Source of the DNA: Bacteroidaceae bacterium
GTDB taxonomy: Bacteria; Bacteroidota; Bacteroidia; Bacteroidales; Bacteroidaceae
Assembly (NCBI GenBank): GCA_024401225.1
Contig: JAKSLM010000011.1
Coordinates: 1 to 64,000 of the forward strand
DNA: 64,000 nucleotides
Reading direction: 5' to 3'
Shown here: positions 33,582-42,594 of the stretch, piece after piece
Position numbering within the stretch: the first letter of the stretch is position 1
Layout of the letters: each line of letters begins with the position of its first letter
Program-made: the position numbers and the translations under genes
Notes under the pieces: generated by a model
The model's database searches: none
What the model was told of the DNA's origin: nothing
What the model saw: only the letters and a program-made list of their open reading frames with translations

Positions 33582-35721
33582 ACGTTGTTTGTTTTTTTAT
33601 GTTAGTATTAATTTTCTTTCCTTGTTGGAATCTGATGGCGAACGATGCATAGATGGTGGTGCCGGCAGATGTGGTGCCGAGATGGTATGGATGCATGGTG
33701 CGGTCTACATAATTGAATATGTTGTCGACTCCTGCCTCCAGTTTATATGATAGTTTTCGGTTAGTTCGTCCCAGTTCGTGGGTGGTATTGATGCGCCATA
33801 TCTGGAATGGGCTTCCATTGCCGTTGTTCTGATAGTAGCGAAGGCTGCTGCCACGGGTGGAAAGGTTGATGCCCAGGCGGTAGGTCTTGGTGAGTCGATG
33901 CTGCCAAAGGGCCGAGGCGCTCCACTTGTGGTGGGCTGTGCCATCGATGATGACCTTGTCGAGGCGGTCGTGGGTGGCGTTGTACTGGTGGGCATCGGTG
34001 TTGAGGTAGCTATAGGCCGCGGTGAGGGTGAGCTCGGACAGGGGCTGATAGCTGAGGTTGAGGTCGATGCCGTAGGTCCTGGCATCCTCCATATTCTTAT
34101 ACATGCGTGCCTGCACGTTGCCGCTTCCATCGCCGAGGTAGGCTGTGGTGATGCCTGCCGGAATCTCGCCAACGGGCACGTTGACAAGTGCTATCATGTG
34201 GTCGAGACTGTTGAGGTAGGCGGTAGCGGAGGCTGTGAAGCGACTGCCACGGTACTCGATGTTGGCGCTGGTGTAGTTGCTAGTCTGCGGGCGGAGGCTT
34301 GTGTTGCCTATGTTGAAGAATGTGCTCGATCCCATGACATGGAGGTAGCGGTAGTGAAGCTCCTTGACTGTAGGGGTCTTGAAGCCCTGGCTCCAACCGA
34401 GTCGGAAGCGCCAGTCGCCTGCTGACAGCATGGTGCTGACCTTTGGACAGAGGCGCATGCCGTAGCTGCCGTTGTCGACGAGGCGGATGCCTGCCGTGAC
34501 GTTGAGCCATGGGATGAAGTCGAACTCATCCTGCAGGTAGAGTGCGCCGGTCCAGTCGCTCGCATGTCCGCTCTCGGTTCGCATAGGTGCGTTGAGATAG
34601 TCGTAGCGGTACTCCAGTCCGGTGTTGATGGTGTTGGACAGCGGAAGGTAGAACACGCCCTTGAGTTCGGCCATGAGGCGGTGCTGATCGCTCTGCAGAC
34701 GGCGCTGGCCCGGATAGAACGGTATGCCATGCTCGAGGTTGCCATCGATGTAGGCGTCCTCGTAGGTGCGATGGGTGTAGCGGTAGTAGTAGGCGTGCTT
34801 GTTCCAATCGACATCGAGGGTAACGTAGTTGCGATTGCGTCCCAGTCCGGCATCGGGTAGGGTCCACTTTGCCCCGGCTCCTGCGCTGGCGTTGTTGTAC
34901 ATGAGATTGTACGTATAGACATCGCACGATGGGTAGTTGCCATCGGTAGGGCGACTGATATTCTTTATATAATAGGTGCCGTCGGCATGGAACGTGAGGT
35001 CGCGGCTGAGGCTGTAGTCGAGTCGTTCGGCAAGTTGCCAGTTGGTGTAGCGATTGACGGTCTTGTTGCGTGAGTCGTGAACCACGGTTGCCTCGGTCCA
35101 CTCGTCGGCTGTGTTCTGCCAGCCATCGGTGTGCTGGAGCTGGAAGTTGGTGTAGCTCGAGAGGCGTCCGATGGAGAACCCGAAGCCGTTGTGCTGGCGC
35201 AGGTCGTTGTAGGAGCCGTAGCGAGTGGTGTTCTCGATGGTGAGGCTCTCCTTGTCGCGGCGCTTGGTGATGATATTGATCACTCCTGCCATGGCATCGC
35301 TGCCGTAGAGGGCCGATTGGGCTCCCTTGACAATCTCTATGCGTTCGATGTTGTGAGGATCGATGAGGCCGAGGTCGTTCTCGCCTCCCACGTCGCCGTG
35401 GATGCGCTTGCCGTCGATAAGGATAAGGATGTAGGAATTGCCAAGTCCTCCGAGCTGCATCTGACTGCCCATATCGCCCTCGCTGAAGGCAAACGACGCA
35501 GTCAGACCACCGAGGATGTCCTCGATGCTCTTGCCTCCATAGCTGTCAAGCATCCTGCGGCTGATGACCTCGGTATGTACGGGCGCATCCTTGAGCAGAT
35601 GGCGCGTACCGGTGCCAGTCACCACGACTTCACGCAAGGTGTCGGACGGCTCTGTCGATTGTGCATACGTATGGCAAGCACAGGTACTCATCGCAAGGAT
35701 GAGCGACAATAGCTGCTTCAC
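33568..35721 (-). CDS. TonB-dependent outer-membrane receptor, corrinoid-related
   Basis: A 717-residue receptor with signal peptide 1-21 (HTYAQ), TonB-box region LREVVVTGTGT, plug about 40-155 (LIDGKRIHGDVGGENDLGLID, IVKGAQSALYGSDAMAGVIN) and a barrel to about residue 700. The C-terminus runs on through KKINTNIKKQTTYEED past a normal barrel end (ASFAIRFQQ), an odd Lys/Thr tail. It resembles the receptor at 20306 in the plug but not closely in the barrel. Control by a cobalamin riboswitch supports a corrinoid or cobalt-chelate substrate. Confidence 0.88.
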   Translation of the reverse strand: MKQLLSLILAMSTCACHTYAQSTEPSDTLREVVVTGTGTRHLLKDAPVHTEVISRRMLDSYGGKSIEDILGGLTASFAFSEGDMGSQMQLGGLGNSYILILIDGKRIHGDVGGENDLGLIDPHNIERIEIVKGAQSALYGSDAMAGVINIITKRRDKESLTIENTTRYGSYNDLRQHNGFGFSIGRLSSYTNFQLQHTDGWQNTADEWTEATVVHDSRNKTVNRYTNWQLAERLDYSLSRDLTFHADGTYYIKNISRPTDGNYPSCDVYTYNLMYNNASAGAGAKWTLPDAGLGRNRNYVTLDVDWNKHAYYYRYTHRTYEDAYIDGNLEHGIPFYPGQRRLQSDQHRLMAELKGVFYLPLSNTINTGLEYRYDYLNAPMRTESGHASDWTGALYLQDEFDFIPWLNVTAGIRLVDNGSYGMRLCPKVSTMLSAGDWRFRLGWSQGFKTPTVKELHYRYLHVMGSSTFFNIGNTSLRPQTSNYTSANIEYRGSRFTASATAYLNSLDHMIALVNVPVGEIPAGITTAYLGDGSGNVQARMYKNMEDARTYGIDLNLSYQPLSELTLTAAYSYLNTDAHQYNATHDRLDKVIIDGTAHHKWSASALWQHRLTKTYRLGINLSTRGSSLRYYQNNGNGSPFQIWRINTTHELGRTNRKLSYKLEAGVDNIFNYVDRTMHPYHLGTTSAGTTIYASFAIRFQQGKKINTNIKKQTTYEED

Positions 35722-35754
35722 TTCGTTTCTTGTGTTGAAATAAAATGTGACAAT

Positions 35755-35990
35755 TAGACTCCAAATCCTGGGAGTGAAATATCTCTAGTACGGACGATTG
35801 GCAGGTCTTCTGGCTTACCATGAACGGACGGTCTTCCCGAGGGCGAGGGGAGCGTGATGTGGCTTCCCAATCTCAGTGACACGGTGTGTCCGCTCTTGAA
35901 TAATGGCTTACAGCTGCAGGAACAGCTCAGGTGTTGCACCTGATTCCCTTGCACATGGTGCTGGATGCACCTTGTTACCAAATCCGCTGC
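35755..35990 (-). ncRNA. Cobalamin riboswitch upstream of the TonB-cbiK-btuF operon
   Basis: Minus strand. The aptamer spans about 35990-35790: GGTGCATCCAGCACC, AAGGGAATCAGGTGCAACAC, GCTGTTCCTGCAGCTGT, GAGATTGGGAAGCC and the B12 box TAAGCCAGAAGACCTGCC (35817-35800). It is larger than the riboswitch at 20167, with an extra paired arm around CCGTGTCACTG and CCCTCGCCCTCGGG. A hairpin ACTCCCAGGATTTGGAGT near 35774-35757 presents CAGGA, complementary to TCCTG of the aptamer loop (35921-35917). It is 36 nt before the receptor start at 35721. It fills the gene-free stretch 35722-36085. Confidence 0.9.
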
Positions 35991-36085
35991 AAATGTATTG
36001 CTTATTTACGAAATGACCAAATAAAATACGAGAAAAATGTGCTTGCTGCATACAAAAGGTGCAGGAAGGATAGGAAATGGGGGAT

Positions 36086-37444
36086 TCAGACAAAGGCTTT
36101 CTTTGCCCACTTCATGCTCTTCCAACGCCAGATGAAGATGAGTCCGCGTATGTTCTCATCGAGAATGAAGGCTATCCACATGCCGGTGAGTCCCCATCCG
36201 AGCACGAGGCTGAAGATGTAGCCGCAGATGACGCCTGCCGTCCATTGTACCACTACGCCTACGTAGAAGGGAAAGTTGACATCGCCCGTGGCGCGGAGCA
36301 CATTGGTGGCATAGATGTTGATGGTGCGGCCGAACTCACGACCTATGTTGACAAAGAGGAGCATGCTTCCCATGCGGATGATGTTTGCGTTGTCGGTAAG
36401 CACGTTGAAGATTGGACGCCCTATGGATGCGCTTCCTATCGAAAGGGTGAGGGTGACGATGAGAGATATCCACATCACGTATTTGCCAAGGATATAAGCG
36501 GCACGAGGCTTGTGCTCGCCCACTATGTGACCTATGCTGATGGCTCCAGCCTGAGCCATGCATATGCAGAAGATGTAGACGAACATGACGATGTTGGTGA
36601 TGTAGGTGAAGGTGGTGAGCTCGTCGTTGCCGATGCGATTGATGAAGTAGGTGAGGACTACCTGCTGCGCATTGTACGACATGTTCTCGCCAGCCGAAGG
36701 AAGGCCGATGCGGAGTAGGCGGCGCACCTCGGTCCATGGGAACGGAGCAAAGAGGGCGAGCGGGAACGATGGTATGTGGCGCGTGAAGAGGATGACGAAC
36801 AGCAGCACCATGGCTACCCCGCGCGAGAAGGCGGTGGCTATGGCGGCTCCCTCGACTCCCAGCGCTGGCATGCCGAAGTGGCCGAAGATGAGGGCGTAGT
36901 TGCAGATGATGTTCACGATGTTGGCTATGAATACCACCATCATAGGGTACGCAGCCTTCTTGTTGGCTCGCAGGGTGGCTGAGATGGTGGTCTGCAGGGC
37001 CTGGAACACGATGAATACGCCCACGATCTTCATGTACGGCAGTCCGTACTGCATGAGTTCGGGGCGCAGCCCCATGAGGTGGAGCAGCCACGGCGCTCCG
37101 AAGTAGAGCAGGGCGCTCATGCTGATGCCCAGCACAATGTTGAGGATGAGTGCCACTCCCGTCACCTGCACCATGCGCGAATGTTTGCCCGCTCCCAGAT
37201 ACTGCGAGCAGAGCACGGAGGTGCCCACGTTGATGACTTGGAAAACGAGGATGGAGAATACGATGAGCTGATTGACCAGTCCTACCGCTGCTACCGCATG
37301 GTCGCTGAACTGGCTCAGCATAAATGTGTCGACTCCGCCCATCAGGGTGATGAGCAGAGTCTCTATGAAGATAGGGGTGGCAAGACGTGCCAGGTCCCTT
37401 TTTAGGTTTATGTTGTCTCCTGTAAATAATCTTTTGCCGTGCAT
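36086..37444 (-). CDS. MATE-family multidrug/cation efflux transporter
   Basis: A 452-residue inner-membrane protein with twelve hydrophobic helices in two homologous halves: about 20-210 (LARLATPIFIETLLITLMGGVDTFMLS) and 235-430 (GLPSAGENMSYNAQQVV). Such carriers expel drugs or metabolites using Na+ or H+ gradients. It has its own promoter at 37470-37500. Although it lies just upstream of the B12 riboswitch, nothing links it to cobalamin. Confidence 0.88.
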   Translation of the reverse strand: MHGKRLFTGDNINLKRDLARLATPIFIETLLITLMGGVDTFMLSQFSDHAVAAVGLVNQLIVFSILVFQVINVGTSVLCSQYLGAGKHSRMVQVTGVALILNIVLGISMSALLYFGAPWLLHLMGLRPELMQYGLPYMKIVGVFIVFQALQTTISATLRANKKAAYPMMVVFIANIVNIICNYALIFGHFGMPALGVEGAAIATAFSRGVAMVLLFVILFTRHIPSFPLALFAPFPWTEVRRLLRIGLPSAGENMSYNAQQVVLTYFINRIGNDELTTFTYITNIVMFVYIFCICMAQAGAISIGHIVGEHKPRAAYILGKYVMWISLIVTLTLSIGSASIGRPIFNVLTDNANIIRMGSMLLFVNIGREFGRTINIYATNVLRATGDVNFPFYVGVVVQWTAGVICGYIFSLVLGWGLTGMWIAFILDENIRGLIFIWRWKSMKWAKKAFV

Positions 37445-37469
37445 TGTGTCGCTATTTCAAAAAACGCTG

Positions 37470-37500
37470 CAAAGGTACGGCAAATATTCGTAACGGCAAA
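37470..37500 (-). promoter_or_regulatory. Promoter of the MATE gene
   Basis: Minus strand TTTG at 37500-37497, 19 nt, then TACCTTTG at 37477-37470, about 26 nt before the ATG at 37444. Confidence 0.7.
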
Positions 37501-37516
37501 GTGTTTGCCTGACTTT

Positions 37517-38827
37517 CTACAGGGATACGCCTCGATAGAAGTCGAGAATCTTCTGACGGAAGAGGAATGTATACTTCGCTTGAATGGCTGTAGCCTCGGC
37601 CTTCATGAGGGCAACCTTCGATTCCTGATACTCGGTCATAGTGGCCTTTCCGTTGTCGTACTTCTTCTGCACGAGGTCGAACGAGGTGCGGTTGCTCTCG
37701 AGTGCTGCATCGCTGCTGGCACATTGCTTCTGGGCTGCGAGGGCATTGTAGTAGGCCTGCTGTATGTCCTTGTAGAGTGTCTTCTTGGTCTGCTCAAACT
37801 GCAGCTGCTGGGTGTGGACCGACACTCGGGCTGAACGCACGCTGTTGCGGGTCTGGAAGCGCGAGAAGATAGGCATGGAGAGGTTGAGCGAGAGGTACTG
37901 GGAGAAGTTGTCCTTCATCTGGCGTCCGAAGGCAGGGTTGTTGTATCCACCGCTCGACTTGTAGTAGCTGGTGCTGAGGCCGGCGCTGAAGTGGATGGTA
38001 GGGTAGTAGCCTGCCTGTGCCATGCGGATGGAGTGCTCGGCACTCTTGAGCTTGATCTCGTCCGACTTGACCTGTGGCTTGATGCCGAGTGCCTCGCTGT
38101 AGATGATGTCGGGGGCGGTGAGCACTATGCTGCCGATGTCGGCTGTGGCAGGGCGCACCACATCGAAGCCGTCGGGCGACTCCAGTTCGAGGAGCTGCGA
38201 GAGGGTGAGAAGGGCGAGCGAGTAGCTGTTCTGCTGCTGCGTGAGCGCCAGTTCGTCGGATGCGAGTGCCGACTTGATCTGAGCGAGGTCGGCTTCCGAT
38301 GCTTTGGCATTGTCGAAGAGCACCTGGCGGCGATGCACCTGGTTCTTGCTGAGTTCCACCTGCTGCTTGGCTACCTCGACGAGGTCCTTCTGATACACGG
38401 CCTCGAGGTAGGCCGACACGACATTGAGCGCCATGTCGTCGCGCACCTTGTCAAGATCGGCCATAGCTGACTGGAGGTTGAGGTGCTTGATCTGCTGGTC
38501 GTGGTATATCTGACCTCCGGTGAATACGGGCACATCGGTGCTTAGGCCGAAGTTGGTGCTCTGCGTGTTGCGGTTGGAATAGGTGTTGTCGATGGTCAGC
38601 GCACGTCCGAAGCTAAGGCTCTCGCCTGCGCTGGCAGAGAGGCTTGGGAGGCGCTGATTGCGCGATGTGGATAGTTGGATCTGCTGCTGGCGAACATTGT
38701 CCTCCTGCATCTTGATGGTGATGTTGTGCGACAGGGCATGATCGATGCACTGGCGGAGCGTCCACTCGCTCTGGGCTGATGCTGTGAGCGAGGTGGCGGC
38801 TATGATGGAGAATAATAGATGTCTCAT
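37517..38827 (-). CDS. TolC-family outer-membrane efflux protein
   Basis: A 436-residue protein with signal peptide 1-18 (SLTASA). WTLRQCIDHALSHNI at 22-36 opens the first repeat, and two long helical repeats with coiled-coil character (about 120-215 and 325-430) alternate with barrel strands. It would form the trimeric exit duct for the adaptor and ABC permeases encoded immediately upstream, completing a MacAB-TolC-like pump. Last gene of that operon; it begins 18 nt after the adaptor. Confidence 0.9.
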   Translation of the reverse strand: MRHLLFSIIAATSLTASAQSEWTLRQCIDHALSHNITIKMQEDNVRQQQIQLSTSRNQRLPSLSASAGESLSFGRALTIDNTYSNRNTQSTNFGLSTDVPVFTGGQIYHDQQIKHLNLQSAMADLDKVRDDMALNVVSAYLEAVYQKDLVEVAKQQVELSKNQVHRRQVLFDNAKASEADLAQIKSALASDELALTQQQNSYSLALLTLSQLLELESPDGFDVVRPATADIGSIVLTAPDIIYSEALGIKPQVKSDEIKLKSAEHSIRMAQAGYYPTIHFSAGLSTSYYKSSGGYNNPAFGRQMKDNFSQYLSLNLSMPIFSRFQTRNSVRSARVSVHTQQLQFEQTKKTLYKDIQQAYYNALAAQKQCASSDAALESNRTSFDLVQKKYDNGKATMTEYQESKVALMKAEATAIQAKYTFLFRQKILDFYRGVSL

Positions 38828-38845
38828 GATGATGCGTGGATTGTA

Positions 38846-39949
38846 TTACTGCTCTTCGATAATCTCGAGTCCGCGAACCTTCTGTCCTACCTTGAGGCCT
38901 GACTTGATCTCGATGTTGATGCCATCGCTGAGGCCTGTCTGCACAGGCTGGCGCTTGAACTTCTTGACAGGTACGGAGTCGGTGAGTACGTACACGAATG
39001 TGCTGTCGGCCTTGAACTCGATCGATGCCTCTGGCACGCAGGTTGCCTTTGTGGCGCGTTCGAGCACTATCTGTGCGTTGGCACCATAGCCCGAGCGGAG
39101 GGTAGAGCCCTGAGGCACGGTGATGGCAGCCTTGATCTCAAACTGGTTGGCGCCATTGCTCTCCACGCCCTTAGGCGAGATGTACTCGAGGGTGGCATCG
39201 AGCTTGAGGTCCTGTACGGCCCCTACGGTGATGACTACAGGCATGCCCTCCACGATGCGGCCCACCTCGGTCTCGTCGATATTGCCTCGGAAGATGAGCT
39301 TGCTCATGTCGGCTACGGTAGCGATGGTGGTACCATCGTTGAATGAGTTGGAGAGGATGACGGAGTTACCTACCTTGACAGGCACATCGAGGATGAGTCC
39401 GTCGATAGTGGAACGGATGAGGGTGGTGGACATCTGGGCATTGCTGAGCGACACACCCTCGCGTACGATGTTGAGGGCATCCTTGGCTGCAGTAAGCTCG
39501 GCCTTGGCATTCTTGAGTGCATTCTCAGCCTTCTCATAGTCCTCGGCTGTGATCACCTTCTCGTTGTAGAGGTTCTTCATGCGGTCGAAGTCGGTCTGAG
39601 CCTGGTTGAGGCTGATGTTGGCGAGCTTTACGCGGTTCTCGGCCGAGGCGAGATTGCCCATGTCAGGGATGACCTTTACCTTTGCTATCACCTCGTCCTT
39701 CTTGACCATCTGTCCTGCCTCCTTGTAGAGCTCGGTGATGATACCAGATATCTGAGGCTTGATGTTTACCTCATCGCGTGGCTCAATCTTGCCCGTCACG
39801 ATGGTGAGTTTCTCAAGATCCTTGAGCATGACTTCATTGATTTCGTACTCAGTCACCTCAGGTTGTGACTTCTGATAGAGGAACATGAAGGTTCCGATAA
39901 AGATGGCGGCAATGAGGATGATGCCTACCCATTTGAAAATCTTTTTCAT
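38846..39949 (-). CDS. Periplasmic adaptor (MacA/HlyD-like)
   Basis: A 367-residue membrane-fusion protein. An N-terminal anchor (about 6-26), biotinyl-lipoyl half-motifs (GKIEPRDEVNIKPQISGII at about 53-71 and STIDGLILDVPVKVGNSV), an alpha-hairpin at about 100-165 (NRVKLANISLNQAQTDFDRM) and beta-barrel domains to the end. It bridges the inner-membrane ABC permeases with the TolC protein. It is separated from the permease at 40073 by a 7-bp repeat tract. Confidence 0.9.
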   Translation of the reverse strand: MKKIFKWVGIILIAAIFIGTFMFLYQKSQPEVTEYEINEVMLKDLEKLTIVTGKIEPRDEVNIKPQISGIITELYKEAGQMVKKDEVIAKVKVIPDMGNLASAENRVKLANISLNQAQTDFDRMKNLYNEKVITAEDYEKAENALKNAKAELTAAKDALNIVREGVSLSNAQMSTTLIRSTIDGLILDVPVKVGNSVILSNSFNDGTTIATVADMSKLIFRGNIDETEVGRIVEGMPVVITVGAVQDLKLDATLEYISPKGVESNGANQFEIKAAITVPQGSTLRSGYGANAQIVLERATKATCVPEASIEFKADSTFVYVLTDSVPVKKFKRQPVQTGLSDGINIEIKSGLKVGQKVRGLEIIEEQ

Positions 39950-40002
39950 ATTGCGTATTGTTGTTTTTATTATCTAATATGATTCAACGTTTATTTTCAA
40001 GT

Positions 40003-40056
40003 TTCTTACTTCTTACTTTTTACTTCTTACTTATAGTATCTTACTTCTTACTTAAT
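40003..40056. repeat. 7-bp tandem repeat tract (CTTCTTA type)
   Basis: TTTCTTA/CTTCTTA/CTTTTTA units with 7-bp spacing, between a permease gene and the adaptor gene of the same operon. Confidence 0.75.
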
Positions 40057-40072
40057 ATATATAATTAAGGTG

Positions 40073-41329
40073 TCACTCATCTCGCATAGCATCAACTGGC
40101 TTGATGTTCATGGCTCGCAAGGCTGGTGCCAGTCCTGCTGCCAGTCCGAGCATGCTGAGGAGCAAGGCTGCGCCGACTGCGAGTCCGAAGGTGATCTGGA
40201 ACTGTGCATCGGGAGTGTCGCTCTGTGCCCCCTTCTCGATGAGGTTGAGCACGAAGACGGCGAAGGTGATGCCGCTCATTCCGGCTATGAGGGTGAGCAC
40301 GATGCTTTCGGACATTATCATCGAAAGGATGTCGCGTGCTGTGGCTCCGATGGCACGGCGAATGCCAATCTCGGTGGTGCGTTCCTTCACGGTGACTATC
40401 ATGATGTTGCTCACGCCGATGGCTCCTGAGATGAGTGTGCCAAGACCTATCATCCATACCAGGATGCTGACTCCGGTAAAGAGGTTGTCAACCATGCTGA
40501 ACACGGCCTCGGTGTTGATCTTGACCAGAGCCTGAGTGTCGTCAGGACTGATGTAGTGCTGGCGCTTCAGGAGGTCTTCGACCTTGTACTGTACGTCAGT
40601 CATCTTGTACTGCGACTTGGCCGTGAGGCAGAGTATGTCGACATTCTTGCCTCGGTTGTACATCTGCTGCATGGTGGTGTAAGGCAGGTGGACCGAAGTG
40701 GTTGCGTTGCCTCCGATGGAAATACCACCTTCGCCCTTGCCACTCACACCGACTATGGTGTAGTATACGTTGTCGATCTGAATGAGGCGTCCGCATGGGT
40801 TGCCATCCTTGCCAAGCGAAGGAAACAGTTCCTCGACGATGCGCTTTCCCACCACGCACACCTTGCGGTGCTGCAGGTTGTCCACATCGTTGAGAGCACG
40901 TCCGTGTCTTATCTTTGGGTTTTCCACCTTTGTGTATTCTGGGTATTCGCCTGTGAGCTGCACACGCATGCTGTGATCGTCGGCCACAGCATTGCTGCCC
41001 CAGTTGCGCAGGGTAGGAGTGCACACGTCGATCTGAGGTATGCATTGCTTCACTCGCTCCACATCCTCCAGTTCGATGTGCCATTCGCGCCCACGGCTAA
41101 AGCCCTTGTACGGCTGGCTGGTAGCGTTGGAAACCATGAATCCAGAGTTGCTCGCAAAGCCGGCAAAGTTTTGCGCAAGCATGGATTTCAGTCCGTTGCC
41201 TCCTCCCATCAGCAGGATGAGCATGAATATGCCCCAGAAGATGCCGAAGGCAGTAAGGAACGTTCGTGAACGGTTGCGGGACAGAGAGTCGAAGATCTCC
41301 TCCCACTGGTCGCTATCAAATATTCTCAT
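40073..41329 (-). CDS. MacB-type ABC transporter permease (second)
   Basis: A 418-residue permease with one N-terminal helix (FLTAFGIFWGIFMLILLMGGG), a periplasmic MacB-PCD domain (about 45-275) and three C-terminal helices with the FtsX core (SNIMIVTVKERTTEIGIRRAIGA). No ATPase is fused to it. Paralogue of the next gene upstream, which it overlaps by 4 nt; the two probably form a heterodimer with the ATPase at 42595. Confidence 0.9.
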   Translation of the reverse strand: MRIFDSDQWEEIFDSLSRNRSRTFLTAFGIFWGIFMLILLMGGGNGLKSMLAQNFAGFASNSGFMVSNATSQPYKGFSRGREWHIELEDVERVKQCIPQIDVCTPTLRNWGSNAVADDHSMRVQLTGEYPEYTKVENPKIRHGRALNDVDNLQHRKVCVVGKRIVEELFPSLGKDGNPCGRLIQIDNVYYTIVGVSGKGEGGISIGGNATTSVHLPYTTMQQMYNRGKNVDILCLTAKSQYKMTDVQYKVEDLLKRQHYISPDDTQALVKINTEAVFSMVDNLFTGVSILVWMIGLGTLISGAIGVSNIMIVTVKERTTEIGIRRAIGATARDILSMIMSESIVLTLIAGMSGITFAVFVLNLIEKGAQSDTPDAQFQITFGLAVGAALLLSMLGLAAGLAPALRAMNIKPVDAMRDE

Positions 41330-42582
41330 CCTCGTAATGCATCAATTGGTTTGACATTTACAGCCTTGCGGGCAGGGAAGAAACCTGCCAGCGCACCTGC
41401 GATGATTATCACTATCGTGGCCTGGATACACACGTGGAGGTCGACCGTTGGATCGATGAAGTACTTCGCCTGGAACATTCCGAGGTCCATGGTCTGTCCT
41501 CCCACGGCCTTGTCCATCCACTCGCAGAAGAACACGCCCAGCACCATGCCTATGTAGCCGAACGTAGCTGTGATGACTATGCTCTCAAGGATCACCATGC
41601 GGATGATGTGCCAAGGATGGGCTCCGATGGCACGACGAATGCCGAACTCGTGCGTGCGTTCCTTGACCGATATAAGCATGATGTTGCTCACGCCTACCAC
41701 TCCGCTGAGCAGAGTCAGCAGACCGAGCACCCAAAACGAGGTGTTGAGGATCGACATGGCCTTCTGCATGACGATGTTGTCGCCTGCCTGATTGTGAATC
41801 CAAAGTGCACGCTTGTCGGAAGGGTCGAACGAGTGTATCTGGCTTGTGGCGTGGATGTAGTCGTCCATGAACTTGTTCATCGCACTCTCGGTAGGGATGT
41901 TGTTGATGTTCATGGTCAGCTCATCGATAAATCGGCCACGATTGTAGATGGTGCTGAGTGTGGTGTAAGGAGTGTAGAACGTGGTGCTGTTGGACATCTC
42001 GTTGGTCTTGAATATGCCGATGATGGTATAGGATATGCCGCTGACATTTAGAATCTTGCCAATGGCCGTCTCGCCTCCCTTGAAGAGGTCGGTCACGCTG
42101 TTGCTGCCTATCACCACCACCTTGCGCTTCTGCTGGATGTCGATGTCGTTTACAAATCGTCCCTCCAGCATCTTGATGCCTTGCGAAGCGGCGTAGTTAG
42201 GGTAGATGCCGTCGAACTCGCATCCGCTAATGTGTTTGCTGCCGTACGACACGTTCAGTCCGCTCGTCTCGAGCGTAGGCATCGCCTCGCTGATGAAGCG
42301 TGAGAATGATGTCTTGGCCATGTTCAGGTCGCGGGTGTCGAGATTGATGCGGCGTCCCTCCTTTATGCCCTCGTAAGGCATGGTAGTGATGCCTCCGTAC
42401 ACGTGTATGGCATCGAAGGCAAAGCTTCCCATGTTGTACTGGAAGGAGTGGATGAGTCCGTTGCCCGCTCCCAGCAGCACGATGAGAAGAAACAGTCCGC
42501 TGGTCACGGCAAATCCCGTGGCTATGGTGCGCAACTTGTTGCGCTTCAGCGAACCCGTTATTTCGTATAGTGTATCTAACAT
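41326..42582 (-). CDS. MacB-type ABC transporter permease (first)
   Basis: A 418-residue FtsX/MacB permease of the same layout: N-terminal helix (about 20-42), MacB-PCD periplasmic domain, three C-terminal helices with SNIMLISVKERTHEFGIRRAIGA. Equal in length to its neighbour but clearly diverged, consistent with an old tandem duplication. Confidence 0.9.
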   Translation of the reverse strand: MLDTLYEITGSLKRNKLRTIATGFAVTSGLFLLIVLLGAGNGLIHSFQYNMGSFAFDAIHVYGGITTMPYEGIKEGRRINLDTRDLNMAKTSFSRFISEAMPTLETSGLNVSYGSKHISGCEFDGIYPNYAASQGIKMLEGRFVNDIDIQQKRKVVVIGSNSVTDLFKGGETAIGKILNVSGISYTIIGIFKTNEMSNSTTFYTPYTTLSTIYNRGRFIDELTMNINNIPTESAMNKFMDDYIHATSQIHSFDPSDKRALWIHNQAGDNIVMQKAMSILNTSFWVLGLLTLLSGVVGVSNIMLISVKERTHEFGIRRAIGAHPWHIIRMVILESIVITATFGYIGMVLGVFFCEWMDKAVGGQTMDLGMFQAKYFIDPTVDLHVCIQATIVIIIAGALAGFFPARKAVNVKPIDALRG

Positions 42583-42594
42583 GTGGTCTGCTTC

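Noticed and set aside
36086-37444. MATE transporter as part of the B12 regulon
   Set aside because: It lies upstream of the riboswitch, has its own promoter, and shows no corrinoid link.
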